A DNA stretch of 64,000 nucleotides from UBA5109 sp963975155 (GTDB taxonomy: Bacteria > Pseudomonadota > Gammaproteobacteria > Pseudomonadales > Pseudohongiellaceae). The stretch is taken from the NCBI GenBank assembly GCA_963975155.1, contig CAXBFG010000002.1, positions 1-64,000 on the forward strand. The letters are read 5' to 3'. The notes beneath the pieces are model-generated. The model did not search any database. It was not told where the DNA came from and saw only the letters and a program-made list of their open reading frames with translations. Position numbers and translations under genes: made by a program. Shown here one piece after another: positions 18,225-26,504 of this stretch (position 1 is its first letter; each line of letters begins with the position of its first letter).

Positions 18225-19023
18225 ACAATCCCAACACATCCTGCATATTGAACAAGCCTTTTTCCTTATCCTGCAACCACCGGGCTGCGCGCAAGGCTCC
18301 GGCGGCATAGGTCATGCGTGAACTGGATTTGTGTGTAATCTCGATACGCTCACCGGGACTGGCAAACATAATGGTGTGATCACCCACGATGTCACCGGCC
18401 CGTATGGTTTCAAAACCAATCGTCTGGTCTTTGCGCTCACCGGTAATACCTTCACGTCCGTATACGGCAACGTCACTCAGGTTTCTGCCCAGCACCGATG
18501 CGGCAACTTCACCCATATGCAGGGCTGTACCTGAGGGAGCATCTACCTTATGACGGTGATGTGCCTCGATGATTTCAATATCAGAACTTTCTCCCAGCAC
18601 TTTGGTAGCCTGTTCAATCAGTTTGAACAATACATTCACGCCAACACTCATATTCGGCGCGAACACGATGGCAATTTTTTCACCCAGTTCCTTGATATGC
18701 TGCTTCTCTGCGGCACTAAACCCGGTAGTGCCAATCACCATTTTCTTCCCATATCTGCTGCATAAATCCAGATGCATAAGGGTTGCCTGCGTGCCGGTGA
18801 AATCAATCAGCAGATCAAAATCATCCATGACCTGTTCAAAATCATCGACAGCCACAACATGCAGGGGATCAAGACCTGCAATCAGACCCACATCCTTGCC
18901 CAGATCGGGACTGCCTTCAATCACCGAAGCTGCACCGATTTCTATATCCGGCATTTCCGCAATGGCCTGCACCAGCGTTTTACCCATGCGTCCGTTTACA
19001 CCGCCGATTGCAACATTCAACAT
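18223..19023 (-). CDS. dapB: 4-hydroxy-tetrahydrodipicolinate reductase
   Basis: DapB reduces the DapA product in the diaminopimelate/lysine pathway with NAD(P)H. The 266-residue length is typical. Visible elements are the nucleotide-binding GVNGRMGKTL at the N-terminus, IGTTGFS, APNMSVGVNV and the catalytic EAHHRHKVDAPSGTA motif near residue 155. In many gammaproteobacteria it lies between dnaJ and carA. Here both sides are interrupted by inserted genes. Confidence 0.98.
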   Translation of the reverse strand: MLNVAIGGVNGRMGKTLVQAIAEMPDIEIGAASVIEGSPDLGKDVGLIAGLDPLHVVAVDDFEQVMDDFDLLIDFTGTQATLMHLDLCSRYGKKMVIGTTGFSAAEKQHIKELGEKIAIVFAPNMSVGVNVLFKLIEQATKVLGESSDIEIIEAHHRHKVDAPSGTALHMGEVAASVLGRNLSDVAVYGREGITGERKDQTIGFETIRAGDIVGDHTIMFASPGERIEITHKSSSRMTYAAGALRAARWLQDKEKGLFNMQDVLGL

Positions 19024-19411
19024 AAAGAATTCCTGCTTTCTGAAACCTGAGGCTATTCTATTACAAGTGTCTGGATATAGGCACTTTTCCTGAACTGACG
19101 TCAGAGTAGAAATTAGTTACTATCGAGGCGACACTGCATCTATGGTGAAATGAAAATTTGATGCTTATTATCCGGTTACTTTTAGGGCTGCTATCGTCCC
19201 AAAGCGGACGAATCCAGAATCATTAACATGTTAATTTCATGATATATCCCTATCAACTGCTTTCTATCCAAAGCAGACTTTTCCTAATACATTGTATTAT
19301 CCGTACACCTACGTCTTTCTATCTTCTTATCTAGGGTCTTTATATTTATTTAATAAAGGAGCCACCCAAAAGACCTATTAAAGTCACTAAGTAGTAACTA
19401 AGAAGGAATTT
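19024..19411. other. 388-bp intergenic region with palindromic repeats
   Basis: No gene is visible. It contains the dapB promoter region, two members of the small CTGC...GCAG palindromic repeat family (listed separately) and a perfect 14-bp palindrome ATTAACATGTTAAT at 19222-19235. The last ~100 bp are AT-rich and end in the ribosome site of the sigma-factor gene. Confidence 0.6.
19186..19278. repeat. Two small palindromic repeats upstream of the sigma-factor gene
   Basis: The elements are at about 19186-19209 (GGCTGCTATCGTCC followed by CAAAGCGGAC) and 19257-19278 (CTGCTTTCTATCC followed by AAAGCAGAC). Each folds as a short stem of CTGCTTT opposite AAAGCAG type. Related copies at 20566, 20600 and 22118 flank both neighbouring gene cassettes. 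Confidence 0.65.
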
Positions 19412-19963
19412 ATGATGGGCTTACTACAAAATCCAAGTATTACGGAGCAAGAACTTAGCAAGATTCATCATGAAAGCTCTCAGTGGGCAATCTTTTGTGC
19501 CAATTTCGACCCTGATCTAGCTAAAGACATTCTTCAACAAAGTTATTTAAAGATTGTTGAAGGAAAAGCAGTTTTTAAGAAGGAATCTTCACTTAAAACA
19601 TGGATGTTTTCTTTAATTCGGCTAACTTCGTTTGAATCACAAAGGAAATCTAAATCTCATATTGAAGAATCCCTAAACTCTACAGATGGACTTTATGAAG
19701 AAGGTGAAACTGAAGATAGTAATTTGCCTTATCTCTACACTGTAGAGCAAGTTAGTAAAGCGCTCGATAAATTAGGGCTTTTACAGCGTGAAATCATTTA
19801 TTTGGTCTTTTATTGTGATTATCCCCTCTCAGAAATAGCAAAAATTTTAGATGTCGGCATAGGAACAACGAAATCGGAATATCACAGAGCTAAAGTTAGG
19901 TTAAAGCTAATTTTAAGCTCCACTCAAGACAAAGAGGTTAATTATGAAGAAAAGTATTGTTAG
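19412..19963 (+). CDS. Sigma-70 family (ECF-like) RNA polymerase sigma factor
   Basis: The 183-residue protein has region 2 near residues 35-75 (LAKDILQQSYLKIVEG, then TWMFSLIRLTSFESQRK). Region 4 is near 120-170 and contains a helix-turn-helix (YPLSEIAKILDVGIGTTKSEYHRAK). A strong AGAAGGAA ribosome site precedes the ATG. It overlaps the next gene by 20 nt. The pair is visibly more AT-rich than the surrounding core genes, which suggests acquisition. Partner and target genes are unknown; the downstream membrane protein is the obvious candidate regulator. Confidence 0.85.
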   Translation: MMGLLQNPSITEQELSKIHHESSQWAIFCANFDPDLAKDILQQSYLKIVEGKAVFKKESSLKTWMFSLIRLTSFESQRKSKSHIEESLNSTDGLYEEGETEDSNLPYLYTVEQVSKALDKLGLLQREIIYLVFYCDYPLSEIAKILDVGIGTTKSEYHRAKVRLKLILSSTQDKEVNYEEKYC

Positions 19964-20555
19964 TTACTACAACACTAAATTTGAAGATATCCCTGAAATC
20001 ACATTTGATGAATCTTTTAATTTTCAACCAGATAAAAATAAAATAATTAGAGTTGGAATACAAAGATGTGCTATAGCAGCATCTATCGTAATAATAGTTT
20101 TTTCGTTTTATTTGATAGAAAAAGAATCTAGCTTTTCCCTAAATTTAGAGATTAGTAATGCAGCTCAAACTGAAGAATCCACAATAAATGATGAATCTTC
20201 TGATCAGAGCGTATCGGCTAACTTTGAAGGATCTAAAGAAGTAGCAAATATTATAGACTTATATGTGCAAGCAACTGAAAGAGCGTCACTACTAGAGGCT
20301 GACTTATCTGAAGTAATTAGAGCTTTAGATAAATATGAAAATACTGTAAATATCGAAGATATGATTGATGCAGATAAGTATATTGTTTGGGTATTTCGTG
20401 GAAATATAAGTATAAATGAGGGTGATTTTCAGCAAGCTATCCAGTATTTTGAAAATCTTCTCACTCTTGATACTCTTTCACAAGAGAGAAAAGTTAGCTC
20501 CCAAAGAACAATAAATCAACTTACTGCTATATTGGAGAGGCAAGCAAACCAGTAG
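19944..20555 (+). CDS. Single-pass membrane protein, candidate anti-sigma factor
   Basis: I do not recognise the family of this 203-residue protein. It has a cytoplasmic N-terminus (1-41), one membrane helix (about 42-58, IAASIVIIVFSFYLI) and an acidic outer segment. The C-terminal helical region (about 95-200) includes a TPR-like stretch (WVFRGNISINEGDFQQAIQYFENLL). Overlap with the sigma-factor gene and the topology are those of an anti-sigma factor, which is my inference; no ZAS or RskA motif is visible. The strong AT bias matches the upstream gene. Confidence 0.6.
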   Translation: MKKSIVSYYNTKFEDIPEITFDESFNFQPDKNKIIRVGIQRCAIAASIVIIVFSFYLIEKESSFSLNLEISNAAQTEESTINDESSDQSVSANFEGSKEVANIIDLYVQATERASLLEADLSEVIRALDKYENTVNIEDMIDADKYIVWVFRGNISINEGDFQQAIQYFENLLTLDTLSQERKVSSQRTINQLTAILERQANQ

Positions 20556-20565
20556 TCTTGTTAAG

Positions 20566-20623
20566 GTCTGCTTCTGGCCGAAAGCAGACTTAATGCTAGG
20601 GCTGCAATCTATCCAAAGCAGAC
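20566..20623. repeat. Pair of small palindromic repeats between the two cassettes
   Basis: The first copy (20566-20589) reads GTCTGCTT, CTGGCCG, AAAGCAGAC and forms a near-perfect hairpin. The second (about 20600-20623) has CTGCAATCTATCC then AAAGCAG. They separate the AT-rich sigma/membrane pair from the GC-rich beta-helix gene. The first may double as a terminator for the upstream pair. Confidence 0.7.
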
Positions 20624-20687
20624 CTTAGCGTTTTTTTCCGAATATTTGGTTAAACTCTATCCAAAAATAAGAATATCAGGGGTATAG

Positions 20688-22028
20688 ATGTCCTTCTTCA
20701 CTGAAATAAAGCGTTGCAAAGGCTTCCGAGTAGTCGTCTTCGTGCTCATGTTCGCGTTGACGGCGTGCGCTCTGTCCTCAGTCGATTCCGACACGGTTCA
20801 AGTTGATGCTCCTACGGGACAGGTGGAGATCGATCGTGAGAACATTCAGGCAGCGCTTGATCGCGTGCAGCCCGGCGGCACTGTTCAGTTCGCCGCTGGA
20901 ACATACCGGCTTGGAGAAGGCGTCCGGCTCGTGGTACCCGATGTGACGGTGCAAGGGCACACCAATGGGACGGTGCTTCGTGGCTGCGATCCCGAGCTGA
21001 TGGAGTTTCAGGCTCCGCCGAATGAGCTTAACCCAGGGGCGATCATTCAAAATTGCGGTGGGCTTTACGTGATCGCCGATTGGCAGACGATCCGCGACCT
21101 GACAATTGAGTACGCCTTGCACGGCATTTGGGTGGGTACCCCGCCCTGGTTTCCCCCCGGCGATGACGACGTGCCGAAAACGTCGCAAGGCGGTCACACC
21201 ATCGAGAACAACATCTTTCGATATATGGACACCGGCGTCCGTGTCGTGGGTCCCGCTGAGCAAGCCACGGTGATTCGCGACAACGAAGCAATCAACACCT
21301 ACCACGCTTTTCAGGCCAATGGCGCGGCAGTCCACTTTCTGAACAACAGGATCAGCGTTCCCCAGCCAGATGACGTTCCCACTACTCACCACCCAGAGAG
21401 CGGGATCATTATTACTCGATGGGAGAACGACGGGCATACCTGCGAGGGCAGTCGGGTCGAAGGGAACGTGATCGAGGGCACGGTGAACGGGATTCAGGTT
21501 CTTGCTAATCCGGGGCAAACGTGTAGCGGCCACGAGATTCGCGACAATGAGATTCGGTTGGGTCAAGTCCTGCTCGCTGACGACTACCCTGACTACCTGC
21601 GTGACTTCTTCTTTGGTCCGGACGTGAGAGGAACTTCGGTTACCGGTACAGCAATTCGGCTACACGGTGTGTCGAGTTCGAGCGAAGACCAGGCAGACGG
21701 TCGTATCATCGAGGTTTTGATTGAGAACAATCGAGTTCTCGGCGGCGCAGGGCTGGGTATCGAACTGCTTCATGGGTCGAAGAATCGATTGATCGGCAAT
21801 GAGATTAGCGGGATTCGGAAACGAGACCCGTTCCCCGGATTGACATGGTTTGATGATGCGACGGCCTGGGAAGATGCCAACGGGTCAGGGATTTGGATAT
21901 CCGCTGGAAGCGAGAGCAACCATCTCGAGGCTAACCGGTTTGATAATATCGAGGCCTCCACTGTGGTCGACGACGGTGAGGGGAACGAAGTGATACCGGA
22001 CGGAAACATTGAGGACATTCCGAATTAG
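20688..22028 (+). CDS. Right-handed beta-helix repeat lipoprotein
   Basis: The 446-residue protein begins with a signal peptide and lipobox LTAC (Cys27). The body is a pectate-lyase/NosD-like parallel beta-helix. It opens with a coil typical of polysaccharide-active helices (NIQAALDRVQPGGTVQFAAGTY), followed by repeated short strands such as HTIENNIFRYMDTGVRV, RVEGNVIEGTVNGIQV and LIENNRVLGGAGLGIEL. No catalytic set is evident. Codon use is strikingly GC-rich compared with the AT-rich pair just upstream, a sign of separate transfer. It may bind or cleave an envelope or environmental polysaccharide. Confidence 0.8.
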   Translation: MSFFTEIKRCKGFRVVVFVLMFALTACALSSVDSDTVQVDAPTGQVEIDRENIQAALDRVQPGGTVQFAAGTYRLGEGVRLVVPDVTVQGHTNGTVLRGCDPELMEFQAPPNELNPGAIIQNCGGLYVIADWQTIRDLTIEYALHGIWVGTPPWFPPGDDDVPKTSQGGHTIENNIFRYMDTGVRVVGPAEQATVIRDNEAINTYHAFQANGAAVHFLNNRISVPQPDDVPTTHHPESGIIITRWENDGHTCEGSRVEGNVIEGTVNGIQVLANPGQTCSGHEIRDNEIRLGQVLLADDYPDYLRDFFFGPDVRGTSVTGTAIRLHGVSSSSEDQADGRIIEVLIENNRVLGGAGLGIELLHGSKNRLIGNEISGIRKRDPFPGLTWFDDATAWEDANGSGIWISAGSESNHLEANRFDNIEASTVVDDGEGNEVIPDGNIEDIPN

Positions 22029-22117
22029 TCGTCAATACGGTATTGACAAGTTAACTACTTAAATCGAAATAATACTTCGACTAAATCTTCTAAATTAAAT
22101 ATCAGATATTCGGTAAT

Positions 22118-22140
22118 GTCTGCTATTGGCCGAAAGCGGA
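22118..22140. repeat. Small palindromic repeat
   Basis: It reads GTCTGCTATTGG then CCGAAAGCGGA, the same family as 20566-20589 (GGCCGAAAGC core). It lies at the downstream side of the beta-helix cassette, immediately left of the first structured repeat copy. Confidence 0.6.
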
Positions 22141-22145
22141 ATTCA

Positions 22146-22268
22146 CTGAGCGTGATGAGCGAAGGTCAGGCGAGGCAAAAGCAAAATTTAGTGAAGGAGC
22201 ATACGAAACAGTATGTAACTGAGCTAAATTCCACTTTCAACAAAGTATAAGCAAGCGCAGTAGCCCAG
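22146..22268 (+). repeat. Structured ~125-bp repeat, copy 1 (degenerate)
   Basis: The 5' half is identical to copy 2 (22274-22396), including GAGCGAAGGTCAGGCGAGGC and the apical hairpin CATAC-GAAACA-GTATG. The 3' half has drifted (AATTCCACTTTCAAC, then GCGCAGTAGCCCAG), so only part of the long stem can form. It stands 5 nt from copy 2 in the same orientation. Confidence 0.8.
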
Positions 22269-22273
22269 TTAAT

Positions 22274-22396
22274 CTGAGCGTGATGAGCGAAGGTCAGGCG
22301 AGGCAAAAGCAAAATTTAGTGAAGGAGCATACGAAACAGTATGTAACTGAGCTAAATTTTGCTTTTAACGAAGCATCACCGAGCGCAATAGCTCAG
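22274..22396 (+). repeat. Structured repeat, copy 2, ending on the dnaJ stop codon
   Basis: This 123-bp copy has ends CTGAGC and GCTCAG that are perfect inverted repeats. It also has GTGATG/CATCAC pairing and a perfect 15-bp stem (AAAAGCAAAATTTAG/CTAAATTTTGCTTTT) enclosing the apical hairpin CATAC-GAAACA-GTATG. The right end contains the dnaJ stop codon (TGA on the minus strand, 22393-22395), so the element forms the start of the dnaJ 3' untranslated region. Confidence 0.88.
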
Positions 22397-23514
22397 GGTT
22401 TGAGGGAATCGACAAAGGACTTAACCCCATCAAACCACCCGGTCTTCTTAGGCGACTGCCGATCACCCTGGCTCTGGTGAATTTCTTCAAATTCGTGCAG
22501 CAGTTCTTTTTGACGCTTGGTCAGGTGTATGGGAGTTTCTACCACCACGCGGCACAGGAGATCACCTTGCGCACCACCACGTACCGGGGTTACCCCTTTA
22601 CCACGTAATCGGAACAGTTTTCCTGTTTGGGTTTCGGAGGGTATTTTTAATTTAACCTTGCCTTCCAGGGTAGGGACTTCCAGTTCTCCACCCAGCGCGG
22701 CATCCATAAAACTGATCGGAATTTCACAATATAAATCCCGACCTTCCCGTTCGAAAATGGGATGGGCCTTAACCGCCATTTGCACATACAAATCACCTGG
22801 AGGGCCGCCATGCAGACCGGCTTCGCCTTCTCCGGTAAGACGAATACGATCGCCGCTATCAACACCTGCCGGAACCTTGACAGAGAGGGTTTTATTATCC
22901 TGGACCGCGCCACGACCGTGGCAATTATGACAAGGGTCCTTGATGGTCTTGCCCGCACCCTGACAACGGGGACAGGTTTGCTGCACGGAAAAGGGGCCTT
23001 GCCGCATCCTGACTTGCCCGACTCCGCCACAGGTGGCGCAATCTACCGGAGTAGTGCCTGGCTTGGCTCCGCTTCCATCACAGGTTTTACACGCTACACT
23101 GGTCGGAATACGAATTTTTACATTGGCACCTTTAACCGCATCTTCCAGCGTTAAATCCAGGGTATAACTTAAATCGGCTCCACGTTGCACATGGGAACGG
23201 GAACGCCCGCCTCCACCGAAAATATCGCCGAAAATATCCCCGAACACATCACCGAAACCGTGTGACCCTGCTCCGCCGAAACCCTGCGAGTTCAGACCTT
23301 CATGGCCGAACTGGTCATAGGCCGAGCGCTTTTCATCATCCATAAGCACTTCATAGGCTTCGTTGGCTTCTTTAAAGCGGGATTCAGCTTCGACGTTGTC
23401 CGGATTGCGATCCGGATGGTTTTTCATTGCGATACGGCGATAGGCTTTTTTGATTTCCTGATCAGTAGCGCCGCGTTCTATATCGAGAACTTCGTAATAA
23501 TCTCTTTTACTCAT
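22393..23514 (-). CDS. dnaJ: Chaperone DnaJ
   Basis: DnaJ (Hsp40) delivers substrates to DnaK and stimulates its ATPase. The 373 residues follow the family order. The J domain has HPD in KNHPDRNPDN (about 33-35). A Gly/Phe-rich linker (about 75-110) leads to four CxxCxGxG zinc repeats (CKTCDGSG, CATCGGVG, CPRCQGAG, CHNCHGRG). The C-terminal substrate-binding domains follow. It is last in grpE-dnaK-dnaJ, preceded by an intrinsic terminator and ending inside a structured repeat. Confidence 0.98.
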   Translation of the reverse strand: MSKRDYYEVLDIERGATDQEIKKAYRRIAMKNHPDRNPDNVEAESRFKEANEAYEVLMDDEKRSAYDQFGHEGLNSQGFGGAGSHGFGDVFGDIFGDIFGGGGRSRSHVQRGADLSYTLDLTLEDAVKGANVKIRIPTSVACKTCDGSGAKPGTTPVDCATCGGVGQVRMRQGPFSVQQTCPRCQGAGKTIKDPCHNCHGRGAVQDNKTLSVKVPAGVDSGDRIRLTGEGEAGLHGGPPGDLYVQMAVKAHPIFEREGRDLYCEIPISFMDAALGGELEVPTLEGKVKLKIPSETQTGKLFRLRGKGVTPVRGGAQGDLLCRVVVETPIHLTKRQKELLHEFEEIHQSQGDRQSPKKTGWFDGVKSFVDSLKP

Positions 23515-23531
23515 AGACTGCTCTATAACCG

Positions 23532-23570
23532 AAAAAACTAACGCAGGTATCAGCCCACGTTAGTTTTTTT
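23532..23570 (-). terminator. Intrinsic terminator or attenuator between dnaK and dnaJ
   Basis: A 12-bp stem (AAAAAACTAACG/CGTTAGTTTTTT) with a 14-nt loop has T runs on both strands. It lies in the 84-nt gap between the dnaK stop and the dnaJ start. It should lower dnaJ expression relative to dnaK, as excess DnaK over DnaJ requires. Confidence 0.7.
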
Positions 23571-23598
23571 ATTACTTAAATGATAAAAGCCTGGATGC

Positions 23599-25521
23599 TT
23601 ACTTATCGTCTTCTTTAACTTCCTCGAATTCAGCATCCACTGCATCATCAGAAGCGCCGCTTTCAGCTTCTGCTTCTGCAGCACCTTCCTGACCTGCAGC
23701 CTGCGCCTCAGCGTACATTCGCTCAGCCAGTTTACTTGATGCTTCAGTAAGCTCTTTGGTCTTGGTTTCGATAGCTTCGAGATCGTCGCCTTTCAATACT
23801 TCTTCCAAAGCAGCAATGGCCGTTTCGATCCTCTCTTTCTCATCTGCTTCAACCTTATCACCGGCTTCAGTCAGGGTTTTCTGAGTGGCGTGTACCAGAC
23901 CATCAGCAGTGTTTCTTGCCGTGATCAAGGCTTCAAACTTCTTATCTTCCTCAGCGTGCGATTCAGCATCGTTGACCATTTTCTCGATTTCTTCATCAGA
24001 CAAACCGCTGGATGCTTTAATCACAATAGACTGTTGCTTACCGGTAGCGACATCTTTCGCAGATACATTCAGGATACCGTCCGCATTCAAATCAAAACTG
24101 ACTTCAATTTGTGGCATGCCACGTGGTGAAGGCGGGATATCAGAAAGATCGAAACGACCCAGTGATTTATTCTGGGCTGCCTGTTTACGCTCACCCTGTA
24201 CCACATGAATAGTTACTGCGCTCTGATTGTCTTCCGCCGTCGAGAAAGTCTGTTTCTTGCTCACCGGAATGGTTGTGTTCTTGTCGATCAATATTGTTGC
24301 TACGCCACCCAGGGTTTCAATACCCAGTGATAAAGGAGTCACATCCAGCAACAAGACATCGGTCACATCTCCGGCCAGAACTGCTGCCTGAATTGACGCA
24401 CCCATGGCTACAGCTTCATCAGGGTTAACATCGTGACGGGCTTCTTTGCCAAAAAACTCAGCAACTTTTTTCTGTACCAGCGGCATACGGGTCTGGCCAC
24501 CGACCAGAATCACGTCGTTGATTTCAGAGGTTTTCAGTCCGGCATCCTTAAGGGCCATTTTTAAAGGCTCAATCGTACGCTCAACCAGCTCTTCAACCAG
24601 CGACTCCAGTTTGGAACGGGTCAGTTTTACAACCAGATGTTTCGGGCCACTGGCATCGGCAGTGATATAAGGTAAATTCACTTCAGTAGATTGCGCAGAA
24701 GATAATTCGATCTTGGCTTTCTCGGCAGCTTCTTTCAGTCGCTGCAGGGCTAATGGATCATTGTGCAGATCCATGCCACTTTCTTTTTTGAAAGTATCGG
24801 CCAGATAATCGATCAAACGCAGGTCAAAGTCCTCTCCACCCAGGAAGGTATCCCCATTTGTGGACAATACTTCGAATGAATGCTCACCATCGGTTTCGGC
24901 AATTTCAATGATCGAGATATCGAAAGTACCACCACCCAGGTCATAGACAGCGATCGTGGCATCGCCACCTTTCTTGTCCATACCATAGGCCAGTGCGGCT
25001 GCAGTTGGCTCATTGATAATACGCTTGACATCAAGTCCGGCGATTTTACCGGCATCCTTGGTTGCCTGACGCTGTGAATCATTAAAATAGGCAGGCACGG
25101 TAACAACTGCTTCGGTAACCGGTTCACCCAGATAATCCTCAGCCGTTTTCTTCATTTTCATCAGAACCTGTGCAGAAACCTGCGGCGGTGCCATTTTTTC
25201 ACCACGCACTTCTACCCAGGCATCACCGTTATCTGCCTTGACGATTTTGTACGGCACCATCTTGATGTCTTTCTGTACAACAGAATCGTCAAACTGACGA
25301 CCGATCAATCGCTTGATAGCAAACAGCGTATTATGCGGGTTGGTCACCGCCTGACGCTTGGCAGGCTGACCTACCAGGGTTTCACCATCTTCCGTATACG
25401 CAATAATAGACGGCGTGGTGCGATCGCCTTCGGCGTTTTCAATAACCTTGGCTTTACCACCTTCCATCACAGATACGCAGGAGTTGGTAGTACCCAAGTC
25501 AATACCAATAATTTTGCCCAT
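23599..25521 (-). CDS. dnaK: Chaperone DnaK (Hsp70)
   Basis: DnaK is the ATP-driven Hsp70 chaperone. I start at the ATG at 25521 (640 residues, MGKIIGIDLGTTNSC) because this is the invariant family N-terminus and a GGAGAG ribosome site lies just upstream; an in-frame extension of 19 residues is not family-like. Phosphate loop 1 (IDLGTTNS), AVYDLGGGTFD, VILVGGQTRMP and the DVTPLSLGIET linker region are all present. The tail ends in acidic EFEEVKEDDK. A sigma-32 promoter lies 85-112 bp upstream. Confidence 0.98.
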   Translation of the reverse strand: MGKIIGIDLGTTNSCVSVMEGGKAKVIENAEGDRTTPSIIAYTEDGETLVGQPAKRQAVTNPHNTLFAIKRLIGRQFDDSVVQKDIKMVPYKIVKADNGDAWVEVRGEKMAPPQVSAQVLMKMKKTAEDYLGEPVTEAVVTVPAYFNDSQRQATKDAGKIAGLDVKRIINEPTAAALAYGMDKKGGDATIAVYDLGGGTFDISIIEIAETDGEHSFEVLSTNGDTFLGGEDFDLRLIDYLADTFKKESGMDLHNDPLALQRLKEAAEKAKIELSSAQSTEVNLPYITADASGPKHLVVKLTRSKLESLVEELVERTIEPLKMALKDAGLKTSEINDVILVGGQTRMPLVQKKVAEFFGKEARHDVNPDEAVAMGASIQAAVLAGDVTDVLLLDVTPLSLGIETLGGVATILIDKNTTIPVSKKQTFSTAEDNQSAVTIHVVQGERKQAAQNKSLGRFDLSDIPPSPRGMPQIEVSFDLNADGILNVSAKDVATGKQQSIVIKASSGLSDEEIEKMVNDAESHAEEDKKFEALITARNTADGLVHATQKTLTEAGDKVEADEKERIETAIAALEEVLKGDDLEAIETKTKELTEASSKLAERMYAEAQAAGQEGAAEAEAESGASDDAVDAEFEEVKEDDK

Positions 25522-25605
25522 AATCTTATCTCTCCAATTAACTCTATTGGTGCATGTTCTCTGATTCGGCAAACGCACCTGTTCTGCCTCTATCTCTGCC
25601 TCTAT

Positions 25606-25633
25606 ATATTGGCCCTATCACATTTTTTTCAAG
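25606..25633 (-). promoter_or_regulatory. Sigma-32 (heat-shock) promoter for dnaK
   Basis: On the minus strand CTTGAA is followed after 14 bp by GCCAATATA, which differs from the CCCCATNTA consensus at two positions. It sits in the 218-bp grpE-dnaK gap, so dnaK-dnaJ can be induced separately from grpE. The spacing equals that of the grpE site at 26379-26406. Confidence 0.7.
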
Positions 25634-25739
25634 GACTGACCAGCAAAGTTCTTAACTATCTTTCATTGCAAAACTTTTCAAAACCATCAGGACCGTTCTC
25701 AAAGTACAGCGAGCCATTGACTGGTCTGATAGTCCGAGC

Positions 25740-26330
25740 TTATTTTGAGACCATCACCATGGCTGGACGTATTACCCTGCCATTAAGGCTGTAGCCTTTC
25801 TGTACAACAGTTATTACCGTATTAGGCTCAACATCAGCGTTCTCCACCATGGTAATCGCCTGATGTAACTGCGGGTCAAATGGCTCTCCATGTGGATCAA
25901 TCTGTTCAATTGAAAATTTGTTCAGGATCGACAAGAACTCCTTGATAGTAAGCTTTATGCCTTCGCAGAAGCCTTTGACCTTTTCATCTTCCGGATCACT
26001 GACTGCCTGCAGCGCACGCTCCATATTGTCCATCACTGGCAATAACTCAGAGCTGAACTTCTCCAGCGCATATTTATGTGCCTTTTCAACATCTGCTTCA
26101 CAACGGCGGCGCATATTCTGTACTTCAGCCTGAGCCCGCAGCACTGAATCCTGTTGTTCGGCAAGGGCTGCCTGCACCGCCTCATCAATGGCTGCCTGCA
26201 ATTCAGGGTCGACATCAGAAGCACCTGTTGCATCCTTAAACGACTCTGCCTCATCTTGCATGGACTCGGGTGCTTCCTGCTCTGACTCCTGATTATTGCC
26301 CTTCTTATTCGAAGATTCTTCTTCAGCCAT
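25740..26330 (-). CDS. grpE: Nucleotide exchange factor GrpE
   Basis: GrpE releases ADP from DnaK. The 196 residues comprise an acidic disordered N-terminus (1-50), a long coiled coil (about 50-110: AQAEVQNMRRRCEADVEKA) and the C-terminal beta domain (GEPFDPQLHQAITMVENAD; VVQKGYSLNGRVIRPAMV). A GGAGGAAAAC ribosome site precedes the ATG. It is divergent from recN and has a near-perfect sigma-32 promoter. Confidence 0.97.
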   Translation of the reverse strand: MAEEESSNKKGNNQESEQEAPESMQDEAESFKDATGASDVDPELQAAIDEAVQAALAEQQDSVLRAQAEVQNMRRRCEADVEKAHKYALEKFSSELLPVMDNMERALQAVSDPEDEKVKGFCEGIKLTIKEFLSILNKFSIEQIDPHGEPFDPQLHQAITMVENADVEPNTVITVVQKGYSLNGRVIRPAMVMVSK

Positions 26331-26378
26331 GTTTTCCTCCGGATACGCTCTTGCTTATGACACAAACGAATAAGCGCT

Positions 26379-26406
26379 ATATGGGGGCAGGCTTTGGGGT
26401 TTCAAG
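26379..26406 (-). promoter_or_regulatory. Sigma-32 (heat-shock) promoter for grpE
   Basis: On the minus strand CTTGAA, a 14-bp spacer and CCCCATATA match the sigma-32 consensus essentially perfectly. The -10 element lies about 50 bp upstream of the grpE ATG, in the divergent grpE/recN gap. Confidence 0.88.
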
Positions 26407-26504
26407 CAAAAAGCTGAGAGAAAATAGACATCGTAAGGCGGGTGAAATCTGTACTACAATCAAGACTCATGAATTAAACCAACTCACTATTACTGAAAAC
26501 ACCC

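Larger units (their letters stand above)
22029..22392. other. 364-bp repeat-filled region between the beta-helix gene and dnaJ
   Basis: No gene is supported. The region contains one small palindromic repeat (22118-22140) and two direct copies of the ~125-bp structured repeat. A short frame beginning MSEGQARQK runs through each structured copy, but I read it as a by-product of the repeat. Confidence 0.7.

Noticed and set aside
22280..22480. Small proteins beginning MSEGQARQK within the repeats (also near 28351)
   Set aside because: The similarity is explained by the conserved nucleotide repeat. The frames end differently and there is no ribosome site.
26407..26504. LexA box upstream of recN
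   Set aside because: Only a partial CTGT-N8 half-site (CTGTACTACAATCAAG) is visible, lacking the ACAG half.
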